52,431 nucleotides of DNA. Origin: Lentilactobacillus parakefiri (GTDB lineage Bacteria; Bacillota; Bacilli; Lactobacillales; Lactobacillaceae). The translations under genes were made by a program, and so were the position numbers. Shown here piece by piece: positions 1 through 8,769 of the stretch; positions within the stretch are counted from its first letter, which is position 1; every line of letters starts with the position of its first letter. The stretch covers positions 1 to 52,431 of the forward strand of contig NZ_BDGB01000150.1 in the NCBI RefSeq assembly GCF_002157585.1, read 5' to 3'. The notes under the pieces were generated by a model that made no database searches, was not told the origin of the DNA, and saw nothing but the letters and a program-made list of their open reading frames with translations.

Positions 1-402
1 TCTTCATGGCCTTTTTGACTAGTCTGAATAAAGAACTGGTCTAGTAGAGCAGGTGTTGCACTTCAATTTTAAATCGAGGGGTATTTTTGTGGCTTGGTTT
101 TAGCAATTAAATCCATATCTAACATTTTTAAGGAATCCTGATGAACTGGGATCATGTTGTTTAGCAGTAAGAAGGATAATGGACCGGCACCATAACCCCG
201 GGCGTTTATCCCAGATTTTGAAAGTTAGTTGACTATTAACCCTCTTGTTTGTTTTGGCAGTTTCAAATGGGGCAAAATAATCAACGCCGTGGACACGTAA
301 AACTACTCCAACGTAAGGCCGATGGGATTTATTGAGCATCACGTGGGAATCAAATTGTCTTAAATAGTTTATATAGTCAGTTTCAATATAGTAAATTCTC
401 AT
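1..402 (-). pseudogene. Type III toxin ToxN/AbiQ-like endoribonuclease, frameshifted and truncated
   Basis: The first 67 codons read as the N-terminus of a ToxN/AbiQ toxin: a tyrosine-rich start (MRIYYIETDYINYLRQFDS) followed by RPYVGVVL and DYFAPF, both typical of the family. The toxin is an endoribonuclease held inactive by a repeat RNA. After KIWDKRPG the open frame changes to unrelated sequence and stops at 100. Removing one G from the run near 198-201 restores a family-like continuation (GYGAGPLSFLLLNNMIPV), which then meets TAA at 69-71 and TGA at 63-65, well short of the usual ~165 residues. The start at 402 has a GGAG site eight bases upstream. Repeats and terminator upstream are intact, so I read this as a dead toxin beside a preserved antitoxin. 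The family call rests on motifs remembered, not on a search. Confidence 0.75.
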
Positions 403-423
403 GCTGGGTTCTCCAAAATTCCA

Positions 424-450
424 ATAAAAAAGAGGCTGATAAATCAGCCC
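424..450 (-). terminator. Intrinsic terminator between antitoxin repeats and toxin
   Basis: On the minus strand a perfect 7-bp stem GGCTGAT/ATCAGCC (434-440 with 443-449) with a 2-base loop is followed by CTCTTTTTTATT. It lies between the repeat RNA and the toxin start at 402. In type III systems such a leaky terminator sets the ratio of antitoxin RNA to toxin mRNA. Confidence 0.8.
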
Positions 451-458
451 CCACGCCT

Positions 459-566
459 ATCGGTCGCACTCATGGTAGCGAATCACCAATGAATATCGCT
501 CACACTTGTGGTAGTGAGTCACCAATTTTTATCGGTCGCACTTCCGGTAGCGAATCACCTATTTTA
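459..566 (-). ncRNA. Type III antitoxin RNA: three 36-nt tandem repeats
   Basis: Three directly adjacent 36-base units occupy 459-494, 495-530 and 531-566 with no spacers. Units 1 and 3 carry GGTCGCAC...GGTAGCGA where unit 2 carries GCTCACAC...GGTAGTGA: CGC/GCG becomes CAC/GTG, a compensated pair change, so the repeats fold as RNA. Position upstream of a ToxN-like gene, a following terminator and a consensus promoter match ToxI-type antitoxins, which the toxin cuts into single-repeat pseudoknots. No other copy was noticed in the window. Confidence 0.8.
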
Positions 567-610
567 AACGTTAATGTTAGTTAATTAGAAGGGATTAGCC
601 CTTCATAGAC

Positions 611-639
611 ATAATACTTGACCCCGACATGGCTGTCAA
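611..639 (-). promoter_or_regulatory. Promoter of the type III toxin-antitoxin transcript
   Basis: Minus strand: TTGACA (634-639), exactly 17 bases, then TATTAT (611-616). This near-consensus housekeeping promoter would start transcription near 604, about 40 bases before the first repeat. Confidence 0.75.
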
Positions 640-756
640 ATAAAATCATTTGTTGCCAAGTTACCCTATTTTTTGCTGAGAAATAAATTAAGCTATTATT
701 AAGACAAAATGGCCAACATTTACTTGGACAAATTAACATTGGATGGTGGGCGCAAA

Positions 757-1620
757 ATGAATTCAATTTGGAATTATTGGCGAAAACTAAATATTAAATC
801 GACCGAATTAATTGGCGTCGCAGTGGGGGCGTTCATCTATTCGATGACTTATAACTATCTGCTGTTGCCTTCTCACCTTGGTGAAGGCGGGGCGATGGGA
901 ATCACGGCACTGTTATAATATGCTTTTGGTGTGCCATCGTACCTGTCAAATCTGCTGATTAACGTTCTTTTAATTGTGATTGGCTACAAGCTGTTTGAAA
1001 AGAAGACTACCTATTTAACGATTTGGGCAATTGCCTGGATGACGGTCTTCCTCAAGATTCCCGTCTTTTATACCTATCACACCCGCGAGTTGATTGTGCC
1101 GACACTGTTAGCCGGCGCTTTAACGGGCATCTCAATCGGGCTGATTTTTCGCTTCAATGGGACAATTGCCGGTGATACGATTATTGGTAAGATTCTCAAC
1201 TACTTTTTTGGTATTTCACTTGGAACCGGCAGTTTGATATTTGAACTGTTCATTGTCATTCCGTTCATCATGATTATTGGGTTCACCAATACTGTTTTAA
1301 CGGTGATTTATCTGTACGTTTATTCCGTGTTTACCAACCAGTTTTTGGCGAATATTGGTGCTAAAAAGGCGGTCTTGGTGGTTTCACCAAAGTATCGACA
1401 AATTGCGGTGACCATTTCCAAAGAGTTAGATCAGGAAATGACGATTTTTAATGGCACCGGTTATTATAGCGATGCCGACCAGCACATGCTCTACATGATT
1501 GCTGGTCCACGTCGAGTCACCAAGTTGGTGCCGATTATTGAAAGTGAGGATAAGAATGCGCTCATTGTGATTGAAAATATTCGGAGTGCCCGTGGATTGG
1601 ACATGCGTAGGATTCTTTAA
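757..1620 (+). pseudogene. YitT family membrane protein with an in-frame stop
   Basis: A YitT-family protein (N-terminal membrane segments, C-terminal DUF2179 domain) of 287 codons interrupted by TAA at 916-918, after ITALL and before YAFGVPSYLSNLLIN, where the family has a continuous LL-YY segment. One base change would restore the frame. Start at 757 (MNSIWNYW) is preceded by GGATGGTGGG; an ATG at 709 lacks such a site. The C-terminal part carries the soluble domain (AVLVVSPKYRQIAV, later AGPRRVTKLVPIIE). No partner genes are nearby. A fragment could restart downstream but would lack the first membrane helices. Function of YitT proteins is poorly known. Confidence 0.8.
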
Positions 1621-1715
1621 GTAAGAGTTTGACCAGCGAATCGTCTCAGTTTCAATTTAGATAGCAGTGAGACTCAGAAGAAATCAGGGCGTATCTCCGT
1701 CTTATAACACAAACT

Positions 1716-1754
1716 GGCCCACAAAATCAGCAAATGATTTTGTGGGCCTTTTTA
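1716..1754 (+). terminator. Intrinsic terminator after the YitT gene
   Basis: GGCCCACAAAATCA (1716-1729), 5-base loop, perfect complement (1735-1748), then TTTTT. It lies between convergent genes. On the minus strand the tail is only weakly T-rich, so it mainly serves the plus strand. Confidence 0.8.
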
Positions 1755-1781
1755 GGTTAAACTTTCAAAACAGAATGTATC

Positions 1782-3947
1782 TTATAACTGCGACTTATGA
1801 AAGCCATTTTCCATCTTCGAAAGCGGTTTAACAAACACTCGTCTAAGAGGCGCCATCAGTAGGAAGATCCCGCCAAATGCGGCCAGAATCAGCATTGCGT
1901 GCCAGTAGACGCTTGGAATTGGGCCGGCAATGGCTTCTCGAAATGCTTGGATGACGTAGGTAAACGGTAGGAATGGCGCCAAACTTGCCAAGTGTGATGG
2001 AATTAGTTCCAGTGGGTAGACGCCGCCGGTTCCAAATAGTTGGGCAATCATCATGAGGACACTGAGCACTTTCCCGATATTGCCAAACATGTAGACAAAA
2101 GTAAACATAATAATGGTAAAAACCGTCGTTGCCAGATAGGCTGTGGCTAACATTGCCAATAGGCTCCGTGGCCTTAATCCTATGATGACCAGCTCGCCGA
2201 GCATGATAAAGGTTGTCTGGGTGAAGGATAAGATCAGGTATAAAAGTAGTTTACCGACATACTGTTGGATCCGATTTGCTTTAGGGAAACGCTTATCTTC
2301 TGGAATCAAGTACTTCCACGAAACAATCGTCGTTAGGAGCAGCACACCGACCCACATCGATAAGACGGTATAGAAAGGTGCCATTCCGTAACCAAATAAT
2401 CCCATGTTATACAGTTGTTTTTGCTTCAATGTAATCGGGGAGGCCAGCAGGTTCGAAAGCTTGGGATTTTCCCACAGCAAATTCATGAGTTTGTTCAAGT
2501 TCTTTTCGTTGATGAACTTGGTTTGGTCGTTTAAATCCTTCAGTTTTCCTTCAATTCCGTTCAAGCGGCTTTTAATCCGATTGACCTGGGAGACCGAAAT
2601 TTTACTAATGGCTTTTCCGCCAGTTGTGAGTGCGCGCAGCTGCGGCAGCAAGGTCCTCAAAGATTGAAGAACATCGTCGTTTCCACTAAGCTGGGTATCC
2701 AGCGTATCATTGAGGTTATCAATGCTTTGGCTAATTGTATTCGTGAAGGTGTCGCCGGCATTTGTGAGACTGTTTCCAAGTGCGTTGGCGGTTGTTGCCA
2801 CCTTCTTGATAAGCTGGGCGATTGATTTTTGCGATCCCCCAGCATTATTTGTGGCCTTAAGGCTTGCCAAATTGCGTTGCTGTTGGTGGATGTGCTTCTT
2901 GGCGTTGCTGAGGTTAAGAATTAAGGCCGTCGTTTGGTTGTTTGGCAGTAAATTATTCACAACGTCCACGATTCGCAAGGCGCTGTTGATGTGGTTCAGG
3001 GTGGACGTATTGAGGCTTTCGAGCGGATTGATTTCATTAGCTAGCAGCGTTTTGCTGGAAGTGCGGCCACCAGTCTGCAGATCATTGACCAGTGAGTTCA
3101 TCCGATTATTATCTGACTGCAGGTCGTTCAAACCGTTTGATAAATCATTCTGAGCCGAACTCAGGGTTCGTTTGGTAGCCTTGGTTAGATTTTGCCCGTG
3201 GTTAACAACATTTTGAAGCTCGGTTATCTGACGGGAAATTTTGGGGATATCACCTTGAACGGTCTGCAAATATTGTTGGACGTTATCTGAGTCCCTGTTC
3301 GCTTTATTCAAATAGCCATTGGTTTTCTTCACGGTCTTAATCGCGTCCAGTAGTGATGAGCGGATTTGGAGAATTTCCGGTTTATGGGTGTTGATTTTGG
3401 CACCGGCCGCGTTCATTTCTTTTAACGCGGCTTTGGTACTGATCTTAATGAAACTGTCTCGAACCTGCTCAGTTAACGTATCGACCGCCTGACCGGTAAT
3501 TTTGGTTGCCGCCGGGTTTAGCTTTTCGTTAGACTTATAAATGATATTTGGCTTCTCGGGATTAGTCGACACCAGGGTGGCCAGCTTGCTGGAAAAGTCA
3601 TTGGGAATTTCAATTAATGAGTAATATTTCCCTTCATCCAGGCCGTTGTTTCCCTGCCAGTCGTTGGTCATGATCCAATTAATGGCGTGGTTTTGCTTGA
3701 GCTCTCCGACAATCTGTTTACCAACATTGAGTTGTTTGCCGTTAACGGTGCTGCCTTCATCATCATTCACCACTGCGATGGGTAGGCGGCTGGTATTGGC
3801 TTTGAAATATGGGTCCCACGAAACCATGATATTTGGGACGGCATAAATCGCTGGAATCAGACAAAAAGCCAGCAGGGTTATCCACACCGGCCGGCTATGA
3901 AATATATTGTGTAGGTCTCGTTTGAGTAAGGTTAATATTGTTCGCAT
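1782..3947 (-). CDS. YhgE/Pip family membrane protein
   Basis: 721-residue protein of the YhgE/Pip family: one N-terminal membrane helix (about 20-42), a large extracellular region of about 480 residues rich in Asn, Gln and Leu heptads that should form coiled coils, then five or so C-terminal helices of ABC-2 type (from about 515). N-terminal hallmarks are PIAVVNDDEGSTVNGKQLNVG and KYYSLIEIPNDFS. Relatives include the lactococcal phage receptor Pip and the EsaA component of type VII secretion; the molecular role here is unknown. It is the second gene of a minus-strand pair, 12 bases after the secreted protein at 3960-4652. A paralogue of almost equal length lies divergently at 4793-6961. Confidence 0.9.
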   Translation of the reverse strand: MRTILTLLKRDLHNIFHSRPVWITLLAFCLIPAIYAVPNIMVSWDPYFKANTSRLPIAVVNDDEGSTVNGKQLNVGKQIVGELKQNHAINWIMTNDWQGNNGLDEGKYYSLIEIPNDFSSKLATLVSTNPEKPNIIYKSNEKLNPAATKITGQAVDTLTEQVRDSFIKISTKAALKEMNAAGAKINTHKPEILQIRSSLLDAIKTVKKTNGYLNKANRDSDNVQQYLQTVQGDIPKISRQITELQNVVNHGQNLTKATKRTLSSAQNDLSNGLNDLQSDNNRMNSLVNDLQTGGRTSSKTLLANEINPLESLNTSTLNHINSALRIVDVVNNLLPNNQTTALILNLSNAKKHIHQQQRNLASLKATNNAGGSQKSIAQLIKKVATTANALGNSLTNAGDTFTNTISQSIDNLNDTLDTQLSGNDDVLQSLRTLLPQLRALTTGGKAISKISVSQVNRIKSRLNGIEGKLKDLNDQTKFINEKNLNKLMNLLWENPKLSNLLASPITLKQKQLYNMGLFGYGMAPFYTVLSMWVGVLLLTTIVSWKYLIPEDKRFPKANRIQQYVGKLLLYLILSFTQTTFIMLGELVIIGLRPRSLLAMLATAYLATTVFTIIMFTFVYMFGNIGKVLSVLMMIAQLFGTGGVYPLELIPSHLASLAPFLPFTYVIQAFREAIAGPIPSVYWHAMLILAAFGGIFLLMAPLRRVFVKPLSKMENGFHKSQL

Positions 3948-3959
3948 AAATGGGTCCTT

Positions 3960-4652
3960 TTAATTGATTCGATCTAATATTCCCTGAGCCAATGCAAATA
4001 CTCGGTTATTCAGATTATGAATCAAGAGAATTTTGGGGTAGAGCTTGTTGATGCCCTCGCCCAATAAATAATTGAGTGTCTGGCCGTCGGACTTGATCAT
4101 GTCAAAAATTTGCTTGAGTTTGGCAATGTCTGAATTGTTAGTCGTTGACTGGATCAGATCGTTCAGCTGGGTTAAGAGGTTGGGTAATGTACTTTGGCGG
4201 TTCATCAGATTCAGAATTGAAATCAGATTGTTCTTGGTGTTGGTCGATAAAGTGTCAATCAGGACAATAATTTGGTTAAGCTGTTGCCGTTGTTGATTGA
4301 TATTAATCATTCTAACCAAATGGCCGCGCCAAAGCCAGCCAGAGACTTTTCCGTTGCCATTTCGAACATAATAATACACTGCTCGGTTACCGTTGGCACG
4401 CTGGATATTGGCAGACTTATAAGCGTAAAATGTGGTCAGAGGGTAATTATCTGCATTATGGACTTTTTTAGTGAGCTTGGCAGAACTGTAAAGATAACCA
4501 CTAACCGCGCGGTAAGATGCTTTAGTTAAAGTTTGGGTGCTGCTAGTCTTAGCAGCGGTGGTTTTAGCTGATACTGCAGTTGGCTGCATGACGGCAATCC
4601 CCAACAGAATGGATAGGCTGAGCAGCCATTTAAAGATGATTGAACGTTTCAT
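3960..4652 (-). CDS. Secreted protein with SH3/GW-like segment and helical tail
   Basis: 230 residues starting at MKRSIIFKWLL, where GGGAG stands nine bases upstream; the open frame extends to 4706 but without a ribosome site. A signal peptide ends near AVSA (about residue 30). Residues about 45-115 (SGYLYSSAKL... YYYVRNGNGKVSGWLWRGHL) resemble the GW/SH3-like wall-binding modules of lactobacilli. The rest is Leu/Asn/Gln-rich helix (LNQIIVLIDTL, LTQLNDLIQS) reminiscent of the YhgE extracellular domain. It sits directly upstream of one YhgE gene and divergent from the other, so it may be a wall-side partner of these membrane proteins; that is inference. No known named family. Confidence 0.75.
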   Translation of the reverse strand: MKRSIIFKWLLSLSILLGIAVMQPTAVSAKTTAAKTSSTQTLTKASYRAVSGYLYSSAKLTKKVHNADNYPLTTFYAYKSANIQRANGNRAVYYYVRNGNGKVSGWLWRGHLVRMININQQRQQLNQIIVLIDTLSTNTKNNLISILNLMNRQSTLPNLLTQLNDLIQSTTNNSDIAKLKQIFDMIKSDGQTLNYLLGEGINKLYPKILLIHNLNNRVFALAQGILDRIN

Positions 4653-4690
4653 ATTTTGATAGCTCCCTCGTAAAAGTAGGTTCATGTTGT

Positions 4691-4743
4691 TAACTATAGT
4701 TACCATTGTTAATCATTCGCATACGCGTTATTATCAGTATAAT
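4691..4743. promoter_or_regulatory. Divergent promoter region with 12-bp palindrome
   Basis: The space between the divergent secreted-protein/YhgE pair and the second YhgE gene holds a perfect palindrome TAACTATAGTTA (4691-4702) and a consensus TATAAT (4738-4743) facing the plus-strand gene. The -35 candidate (TTCGCA near 4716) is weak. The palindrome is a plausible operator for both units; no regulator gene is adjacent. Confidence 0.45.
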
Positions 4744-4792
4744 GCATTTTTCGACAGAAACAAAGCAGCAAGAAAATTTGAGGGATTGAACA

Positions 4793-6961
4793 ATGTTTAA
4801 AAACATCAAACTGATTTATCAACGGGATATCAAGGCAATTTTTAAATATAAAGCGGCACTACTGACAATCACCGCGCTTTGTGTCCTGCCCTGTTTGTAT
4901 ACGCTGGTCAACGTCAAAGCCATTTGGAATCCTTATACCTCCCAGGAGGTGAGCAAGATTCCGGTTGCCGTAGTCAATAATGATCAGGGGACAACTGTTC
5001 AGGGCAAACAGATGAATTTAGGCAATCAGATTATTGCCCAATTAAAACATAATAATCAAATCGGCTGGCGGTTTGTTGATTCTAAAACGGCCCAGAAGAA
5101 AGATCGGGCGGGGAAGTATTATGCTGAAATTCGAATTCCTCAGAACTTCTCTGCTGACTTGGGGAGTATGGTAACTGATAACCCCAAAAAAGCCCATATT
5201 GACTACATTGCTGACACTAAAGCCAGCCCAATGAGTTATAAAATTACCGAGGCAGCATCAAAGACCCTGCTTAACACGATAAAAAAACAGTTCATTTATC
5301 AAGTCAATAGTACAATCTTTTCCTATTTAAATGTCGCCGGTAAAAAAGCAGGCGACAATCAATCAGAAATTCTTAACCTAAAAGATTTGATTATCAATCT
5401 TGGTGACAGTATGGAACTGGCCACCAATACACTGGGAGATATTAGTGAGGCCACGAGTGGTCTGGCAATGGTCTTTTCTGAACTTAAGCCGGTCGTTGCC
5501 GCCTCCTCGGACGTAAACATTAATCAGGCGGTTGGCATGTCCAATCAACGGCTAATCAAAAGCGTAAATCATTCTGTCAACCAATCATTCAGCAATGTTC
5601 AAACCAGCCTCAACTCGATTCAATCTGATGCGACTCGACTGCGGACACTCACCAGTCAGCTGAATAAGTTGACGACACCGGCTACTCGTAATCAGGCATC
5701 CGGTTTGGCTGGGCAGATTTTGTCGCAGATTAAGCTTTTGCAAGGACAGATTACGCCGCTCATTTCATACTTGCAAACCATCAACCAATCTCGGCGGCTA
5801 ACCGGGGTAACCAGCTTAATTCAGCAGCTCAATGATGTGAACAATCTGTTAGCTAGCCAATTGCGGCAGATTAGCGAGCTTTCGAACAATCTTAATTCCG
5901 GCAGAGCTGCAAACAGCAGTCTGCAGAACAAAATTGCCAGCCAATCTTACTCTGTTGCGGCAAGCCTTAATCGGTCGTTATCAGATTATAATCGGGATGT
6001 TAAATCAGAGCTGAATGGCATTCAACGTAATTTGCTATCGGCCAGCAACCGTGCGTCAAGGATCCTTAATAATGTCAATGACATTCGCAGCCTGAATGAG
6101 AAGTCACTGGATACCATTATCTCCGGCAATCAATTGGTCAGCAGTTCTACTGGCAACTTGGAGAACCAGTTGCTTCAATACCGGGGCTTAATTCTGCAGG
6201 CAAGCAACCAGTTAAAATTGACATCGGATAATAATATTGCGGATATTATTAGTATTTTGCAAAACAATCCGAAGCTGATGGGGAATGCTTTGGCCCAACC
6301 GTTCAATGTTAAAAACGAGAACATTTATCGGGTTCCGTCATTCGGAGAAGCCTTCGCACCAACTTACATGGCATTATCAATTTGGGTCGGTTGTGCGATG
6401 CTGGTCGCAGTTCTACACACATCGGCACCGAAGTACCATCGCTTTAAGAATTTGCGACCGCGTGAAGAATATATTGGCAAGTTGCTGTTATTTAACACTC
6501 TGTCGATGATTCAAACAATGGTCATCGTCCTCTCGACCGTTTTTATTCTCAGAGTGCACGTGGAAAGCTTGTTCCTAATGGTGATGATCGGCGTGGTTTC
6601 GTCACTGACGTTTTCGGTCATTGTGTATACGATGGCGTCAGTGTTCGGTAATTTAGGTAAGGCGCTGGCCGTGATGATGGTCGCGTTTCAATTAGCTGGA
6701 AGTGGGGCCATTTACCCAATTCAGCTTAACCCACTGTTCATGAGAATCATTCAGCCAATTTTCCCATTTTCATACAGCGTCAGTGGCTTCCGTGAGGCCG
6801 TTGGTGGGCCAAACGTTGGAACTGTGGTCCTCGATTTCTTTGTGCTGATCTGCATGCTAATCGGCGGTTTGATCATCGGCCTATTCATGAAAGACTTTTT
6901 TAAGCGGGTGACGGCTCGTCTATTGAACGACTTTACCAAGAGTGGCATTGGTCAACCGTAA
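4793..6961 (+). CDS. YhgE/Pip family membrane protein (paralogue)
   Basis: 722 residues, same architecture as the protein encoded at 1782-3947: N-terminal helix (about 20-42), PVAVVNNDQGTTVQGKQMNLG, KYYAEIRIPQNFS, a long Ser/Asn/Leu-rich extracellular region, and C-terminal membrane helices from about residue 520 (SIWVGCAMLVAVL; GSGAIYPIQLNP). The conserved YP(I/L)(Q/E)L loop is present in both copies. The two are clearly diverged, so not a recent duplication. Start ATG at 4793 follows TTGAGGGATTGAACA, giving a GAGGG site. Probably expressed alone; a hairpin element follows at 6978. Family function is uncertain (phage receptor or EsaA-like relatives are known). Confidence 0.9.
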   Translation: MFKNIKLIYQRDIKAIFKYKAALLTITALCVLPCLYTLVNVKAIWNPYTSQEVSKIPVAVVNNDQGTTVQGKQMNLGNQIIAQLKHNNQIGWRFVDSKTAQKKDRAGKYYAEIRIPQNFSADLGSMVTDNPKKAHIDYIADTKASPMSYKITEAASKTLLNTIKKQFIYQVNSTIFSYLNVAGKKAGDNQSEILNLKDLIINLGDSMELATNTLGDISEATSGLAMVFSELKPVVAASSDVNINQAVGMSNQRLIKSVNHSVNQSFSNVQTSLNSIQSDATRLRTLTSQLNKLTTPATRNQASGLAGQILSQIKLLQGQITPLISYLQTINQSRRLTGVTSLIQQLNDVNNLLASQLRQISELSNNLNSGRAANSSLQNKIASQSYSVAASLNRSLSDYNRDVKSELNGIQRNLLSASNRASRILNNVNDIRSLNEKSLDTIISGNQLVSSSTGNLENQLLQYRGLILQASNQLKLTSDNNIADIISILQNNPKLMGNALAQPFNVKNENIYRVPSFGEAFAPTYMALSIWVGCAMLVAVLHTSAPKYHRFKNLRPREEYIGKLLLFNTLSMIQTMVIVLSTVFILRVHVESLFLMVMIGVVSSLTFSVIVYTMASVFGNLGKALAVMMVAFQLAGSGAIYPIQLNPLFMRIIQPIFPFSYSVSGFREAVGGPNVGTVVLDFFVLICMLIGGLIIGLFMKDFFKRVTARLLNDFTKSGIGQP

Positions 6962-6977
6962 TTGAATACAGAAAAGA

Positions 6978-7150
6978 GTGGGAATTAAAGCGGTTAGTTT
7001 CCAGAATATAAGCCAGCAATCTGAATATCCCGGGTTTGGATATTTAGATTGCTGGCTTATATGGCCGGAAACTGCTTTAATTCCCACGTTTCTGCAATGA
7101 AACATTCGAAATGATAAAGTACGGGTAAGACGATAATTATTTTTTCCCAG
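6978..7150. repeat. Dispersed hairpin element, type 1, copy A
   Basis: A ~110-base inverted repeat from GTGGGAATTAAAGC (6978) to GCTTTAATTCCCAC (7087). Inside are CCAGAATATAAG and CTTATATGGCCGG boxes flanking an inner arm pair (GCCAGCAATCTGAATATCC and its near complement). A unique tail with AAAGTACGGGTAAGACG (to ~7150) also recurs in copies at 12965, 31981 and 34262. It lies at the convergent end of the YhgE gene and glcU and probably serves as a terminator. Confidence 0.85.
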
Positions 7151-7184
7151 CCCCGTTTGCGTCCTACTGGCATCTAGATTAAAC

Positions 7185-7297
7185 GTGGAACCATCGGCTG
7201 ATCCCGGCCATTTAAGCCAACAATCCGGTTATTCCTAAAAACAGGAATAACCGGATTGTTGGCTTAAATTCTGGGATCAAAGCGCCTCGTGTTCCAC
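7185..7297. repeat. Dispersed hairpin element, type 2, copy 1
   Basis: Outer GTGGAAC/GTTCCAC, then GATCCC/GGGATC boxes, then a perfect 25-bp stem (7212-7236 with 7243-7267) around AAAAAC. Read on the minus strand it has GATCCCAGAATTTAA...TTAAATGGCCGGGATC, the same frame as the elements at 15204 and 46355, with a different core. It adjoins copy A, so the 364-base gap between the YhgE gene and glcU is almost wholly repeat. Confidence 0.85.
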
Positions 7298-7325
7298 TCT
7301 TTTCAGGTTTAAACGATTCGTGGAT

Positions 7326-8179
7326 TTATGCAAATGAAGTGGCAACACTGCCGACGACAATCAGGGCAATGCCGGCAATTGTGAAGATCATTTCCCGACG
7401 GCTCTTGTGTTCATGGAGAACTGTAATCCCACCAAAAGTCGCAATGATGACACTTAACTGGGTCCAGATGAATGCAGAAGTGTTTCCGTTTGCCTGGGCA
7501 GAGTAAATGTAAGACAGAGCAGCGATTCCCCAAAGTAAGCCAGCAATAATGTTGAGGTATTGCTCACGCTGCTTAAATGACTGGCGATCGGTGAACAGAC
7601 CGAAGATGATCGCACCAATCAGGATCCCCATCATTTCCGGCAGGAAGACTGAGGTACCGCTTTGCGCTTTAATGATTGGGATATTTGGAAATGAAGAATA
7701 AATCCAGTAACCAACAGTCGTGCACAGCAGGAACATGGCATCTTTAAAGGTAATTTTGCCGGCCTTTTCGTCACTAACCGAAGTCAACAATGCGCCCGCG
7801 ATCACGATAATCAGGGCGATTACCCCAATGATTTTGGATTGGGTCCCCTGCCAGTCACCGAAAATCAAAACGCCAAGGATTGAATTACCAACCAGTTGGA
7901 ACACGGTTGATAGCGGGTAGGTATTGGAGACACCGATTCGTTTGAAGGAAATAAACTGACCGATTTGTCCGATTGTCCACAAAGCACCGCAAACGATTGC
8001 AAAAAGGAAGGCAGTGGCGTTGACGGCTGGTCGAGTAACCATAAAGACAATCAGACCAACGATCGTCGTTCCAGCCCCAATTCCAAAGATCTGGTTAGCC
8101 GGCGAGCCGCCGACCTTACCGGTTATAAGTGGCATAATCCCCAACCAAGGGCGGGAAGTAACGCAATAAGTAAATTCAT
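7326..8179 (-). pseudogene. glcU: GRP-family sugar (glucose) uptake permease, frameshifted at its start
   Basis: A GlcU/RbsU-type permease of the drug/metabolite superfamily with about ten membrane helices. The best start is ATG at 8179 (MNLLIALLPALGWG), with GAGGAG just upstream. After GGTTGGGG the frame breaks: one extra G restores GWGIMPLITGKVGGSPANQ, the universally conserved opening of this family, and the 854-base span is one base short of a whole number of codons. An internal ATG at 8144 opens the rest (272 residues) but would lose the first half-helix. Either a true mutation in a G run or a base-calling error. The downstream part is intact to TSFA. Confidence 0.8.
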
Positions 8180-8244
8180 AATCAAAACGCTCCTCAACTT
8201 TAATTGATACCAGTCATACTATACCTTATGAAATAAATTTTCTA

Positions 8245-8259
8245 CTAAAACGTTTACAA
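8245..8259. promoter_or_regulatory. Possible catabolite-response (cre-like) site upstream of glcU
   Basis: TAAAACGTTTACAAA about 70 bases before the glcU start resembles a cre site with the central CG and half-palindrome, but the consensus TG at the left end is replaced by TA. Treat as a weak candidate for CcpA control. Confidence 0.25.
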
Positions 8260-8460
8260 AGTTTAGAAAAATCTAAAAATTTACTCAGCGCATGATCAGA
8301 AATGCGTGCCAAAAGAGGCCCAGTAAAGCCTGCAAGACATCATTTTATATCAAAGTCGGGTTACGCCAAATGACCTAAAGAAGTCAAAAATAAAGAGCTG
8401 CTGACAAATTGTTATTTTTGTCGCAACTCAGTAAATGAAAAATATTTTCAGGTGAAATGA

Positions 8461-8676
8461 TTAATGACGATTTTTGTACGGCTGTACTTGTGCGCGCTGG
8501 TACAGCAGGTAAATGCCGTAAACAGCGGCAACAATCAAGCCGATGATCAACAGTTTGGACAAAAGCAACAGGCCAATCAGAAGTAAAATCAGCCATGCTG
8601 ACGTTTTAATGAAGAACCAACTGAGGTTTAGAATTAAAGAACCGACTAAAAATAAGATTAGCAGCATAATAATCAT
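8461..8676 (-). CDS. Small two-helix membrane protein, unknown
   Basis: 71 residues, nearly all hydrophobic: helix about 1-20 (MIIMLLILFLVGSLILNLSW), helix about 27-60, and a short basic tail (YQRAQVQPYKNRH). AGGAAGG lies eleven bases before the ATG, so the gene is likely real. No family recognised. It stands alone between glcU and the EamA transporter with a ~280-base AT-rich gap on the glcU side in which I see only the cre-like site. Confidence 0.65.
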   Translation of the reverse strand: MIIMLLILFLVGSLILNLSWFFIKTSAWLILLLIGLLLLSKLLIIGLIVAAVYGIYLLYQRAQVQPYKNRH

Positions 8677-8769
8677 TGTTGAAGTTCCTTCCTCTTGGTA
8701 ATTAAGTCTGACTTAGTTACGTTCAATTTACCATATTTATACAAAGATGCAACTGGCATTACCTGTCAG

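Noticed and set aside
459-566. Three 36-bp direct repeats could be read as a small CRISPR array.
   Set aside because: There are no spacers between units and no cas genes; covariation, promoter, terminator and the adjacent ToxN-like gene fit a type III antitoxin.
2143-3846. Several plus-strand open frames opposite the YhgE gene.
   Set aside because: They lack ribosome sites and are complementary shadows of a well-supported gene.
7326-8144. Annotating glcU as intact from the internal ATG at 8144.
   Set aside because: The family's opening residues are encoded just upstream in the other frame behind a proper ribosome site, so the gene is better described as frameshifted.
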